9,889 bases of DNA from UBA6398 sp963644855 (lineage in GTDB: Bacteria; Bacteroidota; Bacteroidia; Bacteroidales; Bacteroidaceae). Position numbers and translations under genes: made by a program. Shown here piece after piece: positions 6,617 through 9,889 of the stretch. The notes beneath the pieces are model-generated. The model was given only the letters and a program-made list of their open reading frames with translations. It was not told where the DNA came from and did no database searches. Positions within the stretch are counted from its first letter, which is position 1, and every line of letters begins with the position of its first letter. Where the stretch lies: the NCBI GenBank assembly GCA_963644855.1, contig CAVIQL010000051.1, positions 1-9,889 on the forward strand, read 5' to 3'.

Positions 6617-7210
6617 TTATTCTATCTCCATAATTGTGGATTTGGGGACGAAGTTAATGCACACTCCGCCGAGGGATTCGAGTTCTACTACCACGCGTTT
6701 GTTGCCGTGGATACGCTTTATGGTTCCTTCTACGCCTTTGAACGGACCTGATATTATAAGCACTTTTCCGTTGGCTTTGCCTGTAAGTTCTTCGGGCTTG
6801 AGATATGTGCGTTCGTCGTCGGAGGCGCTTGCCACTTTAATGAAACTTTCCATTTGCTTGTCGGGCACGGTGATTATTTCGAGCGGTGCGTCTTTTGTTT
6901 CAACCGAGCTGCGGGTCATGTATCTCAGCGGCGCGGCTTCCTCCATGGTTTGTTTCATGAAGTTTAGCTCACTCATTGTGTGGTGCACGAAAATCAGGTT
7001 GCTTATTGCCGGTACGCTTTCGTGGCGAATGCGATTGTTTTGTTTTATGGTCTTAGTGGTCATTGGCATAAAGTTCTCGATATTGTTTGCGTCGAGAAAT
7101 GCCTTGGTTTTTATCTGTCGTCCGTAGGTTACACGCATGGGAAACCAATAAATTGTGTCTTTATCCAGCATGCTCATCGGAGCGTGAAGTACGTTTGGGG
7201 GACACCGCAT
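6617..7210 (-). CDS. upxY: UpxY-family (NusG-like) transcription antiterminator
   Basis: The 197-residue protein has a NusG N-terminal domain and a C-terminal KOW motif. IYWFPMRVTYGRQIKTKAFL (residues 20-39) is the standard NGN opening, and GKVLIISGPFKGVEGTIKRI (148-167) is the KOW loop. Its relatives in Bacteroides fragilis (UpaY to UphY) sit first in capsule operons, act on their own leader and stop premature termination of the long transcript. Its place at the head of this operon, behind a leader of about 100 nt, fits that role exactly. The start at 7210 has an AT-rich leader; ATG at 7177 (MSMLDKD) or 7171 would give a shorter N-terminus closer to that of other family members, so the first 11-13 residues are uncertain. 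No upxZ-like gene follows, unlike the B. fragilis loci; the acyltransferase comes next. Confidence 0.92.
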   Translation of the reverse strand: MRCPPNVLHAPMSMLDKDTIYWFPMRVTYGRQIKTKAFLDANNIENFMPMTTKTIKQNNRIRHESVPAISNLIFVHHTMSELNFMKQTMEEAAPLRYMTRSSVETKDAPLEIITVPDKQMESFIKVASASDDERTYLKPEELTGKANGKVLIISGPFKGVEGTIKRIHGNKRVVVELESLGGVCINFVPKSTIMEIE

Positions 7211-7248
7211 AAAACAACACGGTGGATTTTGTTAAGTCGAGTGTTTTT

Positions 7249-7305
7249 GTCTTATTCATAGTACGTTAGCACTGATATCCAGCAGCCGCGTGGGCATGAT
7301 AAGAC
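7249..7305 (-). promoter_or_regulatory. Inverted repeat in the operon leader
   Basis: gtcttattcat (7249-7259) and atgataagac (7296-7305) pair as a 10-bp stem with a single bulged base, enclosing about 36 nt that contain smaller pairings. It lies inside the predicted 5' untranslated leader of the antiterminator gene, where UpxY-type proteins are recruited. It has no T-run, so it is not a standard terminator. The structure is seen; the regulatory role is inferred. Confidence 0.45.
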
Positions 7306-7318
7306 CGGACTTATTTTG

Positions 7319-7326
7319 CAAAGATA
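7319..7326 (-). promoter_or_regulatory. Candidate -7 box of the polysaccharide operon promoter
   Basis: The minus strand reads TATCTTTG, an exact TAnnTTTG, about 110 bp before the antiterminator start. There is no TTTG at 19-21 bp upstream, so the promoter may be weak or need an activator. I found no flanking inverted repeats of the kind that make B. fragilis capsule promoters invertible. Confidence 0.5.
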
Positions 7327-7454
7327 CGTATTTATGTTGAGGTGTGTTGCTTTGTGGGGTGTTTTTATCTGTTTTTAGTGGATATTGTGGCGATAATATC
7401 GTGATGGTTGTAGGTGGAAAAATGTGGCTCGCGCATCTCGTAAAACCGACATAC

Positions 7455-7580
7455 GACTTCTAAAAACTAATATGGGACGTCGTAAAAATAATGTCGGATA
7501 TTGTAAAAATAATATCCGACCTTTTTTAAAAAATATCGGTTATCGTTTAAAAAATATCCGACATTAGTTTTCTGCTTTGC
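7455..7580. repeat. Array of six 21-bp units (copy 1)
   Basis: Six contiguous 21-bp units start at 7455, 7476, 7497, 7518, 7539 and 7560. Most begin GA(C/T) and end AT(A/G)TC(C/G), with an A-rich centre such as gtaaaaataa. At junctions this makes the near-palindrome AT(A/G)TC-S-GA(C/T)AT, for example 7491-7501 and 7554-7564. Units 2-4 contain a perfect 10-bp inverted repeat (gtcggatatt, 8-nt loop, aatatccgac) at 7493-7520. A degenerate further unit may precede it at 7434-7454. The array lies between the lipoprotein terminator and the polysaccharide promoter. No coding frame accounts for it. Confidence 0.8.
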
Positions 7581-7584
7581 CGAC

Positions 7585-7619
7585 AAAAAAAGATTCCGCC
7601 CCTTGCAGAGCGAAATCTT
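7585..7619 (-). terminator. Intrinsic terminator after the fimbrillin-like lipoprotein gene
   Basis: In minus-strand RNA a 10-bp stem (positions 7610-7619 with 7590-7599, one G-U pair) with a 10-nt loop is followed by a T-run complementary to the A7 at 7585-7591. It is unidirectional. It ends transcripts of the gene at 7774-8622 before they reach the polysaccharide operon. Confidence 0.8.
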
Positions 7620-7640
7620 CTTGATATTGAGGCGTTCTGA

Positions 7641-7727
7641 TTACTTCAAAGTTTGCAGAATGCCTTTTGTTGTTATTGCAGTAATGCAATCAATGTTTTT
7701 GGTTATTGCCCAAGTTGTTTTGCCGTT
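7641..7727 (-). pseudogene. 3' end of a lost beta-helix-type surface protein gene
   Basis: The minus strand here encodes NGKTTWAITKN, followed by an open tail to TAA at 7643-7641. The DNA aligns with the 3' end of the modular surface protein at 9208 (NGEQAWEVKN) and its downstream flank, including gattgca and the stretch ctgcaaactttgaagta. Just upstream an in-frame TAG precedes the asparagine codon, and the neighbouring lipoprotein stops at 7774 in another context. It therefore looks like the leftover tail of a paralogue whose body was deleted or replaced. It is a short match, so confidence is moderate. Confidence 0.45.
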
Positions 7728-7773
7728 CTATCTCTTTCGGCTGCAACCAGTTTCGAACTTCTGAATTCGGCAC

Positions 7774-8622
7774 CTATTCGATAATACCCTTGTTGGAAGT
7801 CATATTAAGCTCCACCGTAATCCATTTACAACGGTTAATGGCTCTCTCGTTCGTGCCTTTGGGATTGTCATATTCCTTGTCAACTTCACCGTTTTTCATC
7901 ACAGCCACATGACTTATGTGGTATTGACCGGTAGGTACGGGCATGTAGAGACATAGGTCCTGAACTTCATTGGCAGGAGTGAAATTAAACGTAACAACGT
8001 TGTTGGTGGTAGATTCTTTGGCAACAGCGGCGGGTGAAGATTTGGTTACGCTGAAATCACCCGTAACATCTTTCGACATAGTAACCACGAATTGGTTTGC
8101 ACCTGCGGAAACTCTTATGTCCCATTCTATCACAGCGCCCGTATGACGGAAAGTATATGTAGTAGCACTCTTGCCGTAAAAAGCAACCATTGGGTCGTCG
8201 GCAATTTGATTGTCGTCGGTTGCATCTCTTTGGGTATAATCGTATGTAGCCGGGTAGTTCACCGTAACTTCTGCGTTTGTCGCGTCGTAGCTCTTTACTG
8301 CCGACACCGGGAATACCGCAACATCGAGCGGAGTAATGGTGGGATCGTCCTTGTATTCGGCAACATTGTCTTCGGTAATGTTTTCAAGATACAGAGTCTT
8401 GAATCCGTTTTTTGTCCAAACGCTTATGTCATCGCCTTTCGACCATCTGAATTCGCCCGGACCAGTTTCGTCTTTGTTTGTATTGTATGAACGGCTGTCG
8501 ATACCGCTTTCCACTATACCTTTGTACTTCTTTCCTTTAGAGGAAGACATTTCTTCTTGGCTACAGCCCGTAAATGCTATAGCCGTCAAGCCCACGAGGG
8601 CCACTGTTAATAGTTTGTTCAT
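7774..8622 (-). CDS. Fimbrillin-family (Mfa-like) lipoprotein
   Basis: The 282-residue protein begins MNKLLTVALVGLTAIAFTGC, a lipoprotein signal peptide with the cleavage cysteine at residue 20, followed by SQEEMSSSKGKK. The mature part shows the layout of PF13149-type fimbrillin-like proteins: SRSYNTNKDETGPGEFRWSKGDDISVW (about residues 43-69), DVAVFPVSAVKSYDATNAEVTVNYPATYDYTQ (about 100-131), a PMVAFYG turn, FRHTGAVIEWDI and the late CLYMPVPTGQYHI strand. It would be a secreted, lipid-anchored beta-rich protein, either a minor pilus subunit or a related surface adhesin. Other fimbrial genes are not in view. It has its own canonical promoter and terminator, so it is a single-gene unit. The 3' flank is shared with the neighbouring surface protein although the coding regions are unrelated, suggesting gene replacement at this site. 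Confidence 0.8.
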   Translation of the reverse strand: MNKLLTVALVGLTAIAFTGCSQEEMSSSKGKKYKGIVESGIDSRSYNTNKDETGPGEFRWSKGDDISVWTKNGFKTLYLENITEDNVAEYKDDPTITPLDVAVFPVSAVKSYDATNAEVTVNYPATYDYTQRDATDDNQIADDPMVAFYGKSATTYTFRHTGAVIEWDIRVSAGANQFVVTMSKDVTGDFSVTKSSPAAVAKESTTNNVVTFNFTPANEVQDLCLYMPVPTGQYHISHVAVMKNGEVDKEYDNPKGTNERAINRCKWITVELNMTSNKGIIE

Positions 8623-8703
8623 TTTTCAATAGTGTTTCAGTTAGTATGGTTGCCGTTGTAGTGGCGGAAACTGTATCTAAATCTGTACTTTTTACTGTTT
8701 GTA

Positions 8704-8732
8704 AATTCCGCCTATTGTTAGGAGTCGGAATT
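8704..8732 (-). promoter_or_regulatory. Hairpin in the lipoprotein 5' untranslated region
   Basis: aattccg (8704-8710) pairs with cggaatt (8726-8732), and ccta (8711-8714) with tagg (8719-8722), leaving a 3-nt bulge and a 4-nt loop. It lies shortly downstream of the predicted transcription start, in a leader of about 120 nt. It may stabilise or control the mRNA; this is inferred from position only. Confidence 0.35.
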
Positions 8733-8752
8733 CTTCGCATTTCTATCTGTTG

Positions 8753-8783
8753 CAAATATACAAATAGTTCATAATATGGCAAA
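8753..8783 (-). promoter_or_regulatory. Canonical Bacteroidetes promoter for the lipoprotein gene
   Basis: On the minus strand, TTTG (8783-8780) is followed by exactly 19 bp and TATATTTG (8760-8753), an exact match to the -33 TTTG and -7 TAnnTTTG boxes at consensus spacing. The transcript would start near 8745, giving a leader of about 120 nt. Confidence 0.8.
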
Positions 8784-8992
8784 TAAAAGCAAACAGTTTC
8801 TGCTATTTATCTGAAAAATTACGTTTGAATATTTTTCTGCTGCGCTTTTGCGGATTGTAAGTAGTTGTTTGGGGTGAACGTTAAGCATTAAAACCAAATC
8901 TGTTGGCAATAAATGGGATTTTGTTTTGGTTGTTGCAGAAACTTTTTGGGGAATAGAAACGCCGGAAAAACGTTGCGAAAAAACCGACATCC

Positions 8993-9097
8993 GACGTCGA
9001 AAAAATAATGTCCGATATTGTAAAAATAATGTCAGACCTTTTTTAAAAAATATCGGTTATCGTTTAAAAAATATCCGACATTAGTTTTACGCTTTCC
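8993..9097. repeat. Array of five 21-bp units (copy 2)
   Basis: Five contiguous 21-bp units start at 8993, 9014, 9035, 9056 and 9077, aligning unit by unit with units 2-6 of the array at 7455-7580; units 4 and 5 of that array are identical to the third and fourth here. A degenerate unit may precede at 8972-8992. The junction palindromes recur at 9008-9018, 9029-9039, 9050-9060 and 9071-9081. It lies between the beta-helix protein terminator and the lipoprotein promoter. Confidence 0.8.
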
Positions 9098-9101
9098 CGA
9101 C

Positions 9102-9136
9102 AAAAAAAGATTCCGCCCCATGCAGAGCGGAATCTT
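9102..9136 (-). terminator. Intrinsic terminator after the beta-helix surface protein
   Basis: aagattccgc (9107-9116) and gcggaatctt (9127-9136) form a perfect 10-bp stem with a 10-nt loop. In minus-strand RNA it is followed by a seven-base U-run (complement of 9102-9108). It lies about 70 bp past the stop codon at 9208. Confidence 0.88.
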
Positions 9137-9207
9137 ACTGATATAGAGTGTTCTGACTACTTCAAAGTTTGCAGAATACTATTTGTTGGAATTGCAGGGT
9201 TGCAATC

Positions 9208-9889
9208 TTAGTTTTTCACCTCCCAAGCTTGTTCACCGTTGTAGGTGGTTTCGGTAGAAGTATAACCGTCGGCTACAAAGTTGGTGCCGTCGCCTTCAGC
9301 GTAGCAGTTAGCAGGATTGAATTTCACGAAAGTTCCGCCCTTAACCACGATAGATGCTGTGCCAGCCTTATAGTTTGCGTCTCTACAGTTCAAAATATAT
9401 TCGTAATACTTATCTCCTACGCCTGTTGCCTTCATTTGTATTTCAAATATACCGCCATTGATTTCTGCAGTACCCTCATAAACATACAACACATCCTCGT
9501 TACCATAGAAATGACCGCCGTTGATTGTAAGTTTACCGCCATTTCGTACGTCAATACTAAATACATCGTTTTCTTTAGCCTTAACAATTCCATCGCCATC
9601 GAATTGGAGCGTGCCGCCTTGTACACTAAACAAAGACCAAATCTTGTTAATCTCATAATCTTTGATAGCATTGCTGTTGCTAATAGTCTTGCCGTTGAGA
9701 TTTATTGCGAGAGTTTTTCCCGAACTTACAACAAGATGTTCGTCAAGATCAAGGTCTTCGTTAAGAGTAACGTAACCTCCTGCGGCTGCAACTTGTTTAA
9801 GTTCTGCAACAGTTGACACATTTGTTTTCTTTAAAACCGTCCAAGCTTTTTTGTCGTTGTAAGTAGTTTCAACAGAAACGTAACCGTCG
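9208..9889 (-). CDS. Modular beta-helix-like surface protein, C-terminal part (runs off the right edge)
   Basis: The frame is open from the right edge to TAA at 9210-9208, giving about 227 visible residues. An internal ATG or GTG near 9819 is not the real start, because coding similarity continues upstream. One full module is visible: TVAELKQVAAAGGYVTLNED, GKTLAINLNGKTISN, then short strand-turn repeats (GGTLQFDGDG, GGKLTINGGHFYG, GTAEINGGIFEI, GTASIVVKGGTFVKFNPANCY) and FVADGYTSTETTYNGEQAWEV. This pattern is known from right-handed parallel beta-helix surface or secreted proteins of gut bacteria. The last residues of the previous module (DGYVSVETTYNDKKAWTV) are visible at 9833-9888, so the protein has at least two modules of about 205 residues. 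No signal peptide or anchoring domain is visible. The C-terminus lacks an obvious type IX secretion domain. The function is probably surface binding, but the ligand is unknown. Confidence 0.75.
   Translation of the reverse strand, partial: DGYVSVETTYNDKKAWTVLKKTNVSTVAELKQVAAAGGYVTLNEDLDLDEHLVVSSGKTLAINLNGKTISNSNAIKDYEINKIWSLFSVQGGTLQFDGDGIVKAKENDVFSIDVRNGGKLTINGGHFYGNEDVLYVYEGTAEINGGIFEIQMKATGVGDKYYEYILNCRDANYKAGTASIVVKGGTFVKFNPANCYAEGDGTNFVADGYTSTETTYNGEQAWEVKN

Noticed and set aside
6636..7127. Plus-strand open frame of 163 codons
   Set aside because: It is antisense to the UpxY gene, which has clear NGN and KOW motifs; the plus-strand peptide is composition-driven.
7211..7454. Invertible capsule promoter of the B. 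fragilis type
   Set aside because: I found no pair of long inverted repeats flanking the promoter; the 10-bp stem at 7249-7305 lies within the leader and encloses too little DNA.
7434..7580. CRISPR array
   Set aside because: The 21-bp units are contiguous with no unique spacers and no cas genes are present.
9169..9816. Long plus-strand open frame of 215 codons
   Set aside because: It lies opposite the beta-helix protein, whose minus-strand frame has recognisable modules and a terminator. The plus-strand product has no recognisable domain.

Overview
The window looks like Bacteroidales DNA (Bacteroides, Prevotella or a relative). The evidence is an UpxY/NusG-like antiterminator at the head of a surface-polysaccharide operon, a fimbrillin-type lipoprotein, promoter boxes of the Bacteroidetes form (TTTG, 19 bp, TAnnTTTG), AT-rich leaders mostly without Shine-Dalgarno sequences, and a PD-(D/E)XK nuclease of the kind common in these genomes. 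Every gene I can support lies on the minus strand, so the window reads from right to left.

Right part (about 7330-9889), surface proteins. A modular beta-helix-like protein enters from beyond the right edge and stops at 9208. A perfect-stem intrinsic terminator follows, then an array of 21-bp units. Next come a canonical promoter and a 282-residue fimbrillin-family lipoprotein (7774-8622). Behind it lies a second, diverged copy of the same 3' cassette: the 3' end of a lost coding region, a terminator and a 21-bp array.

Left part (1-7330), an exopolysaccharide or capsule operon. A TAnnTTTG box and a roughly 100-nt structured leader precede the UpxY-like antiterminator (6617-7210). After it come a membrane O-acyltransferase whose third to fifth codons are a C9 tract (5488-6582), a DegT-type sugar aminotransferase (4357-5481), a NeuD/PglD-like hexapeptide acetyltransferase (3637-4299) and a Wzx-type flippase (2037-3479). 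The aminotransferase and acetyltransferase would together build an N-acetylated amino-deoxy sugar. The acyltransferase would decorate the glycan and the flippase would export the lipid-linked repeat unit. A PD-(D/E)XK (Rpn-like) nuclease with its own promoter box and an unusually strong ribosome binding site interrupts the operon (905-1957). Beyond it are a frameshifted, truncated family-2 glycosyltransferase remnant (518-851) and the first 75 codons of another probable glycosyltransferase (1-227).

The points most worth a second look are the C9 tract just inside the acyltransferase start, which looks like a phase-variation switch; two arrays of 21-bp units with an 11-bp palindrome at each junction, each tied to a terminator and sharing a duplicated cassette; the broken glycosyltransferase; and the nuclease with a heptad-repeat tail in the middle of the operon.
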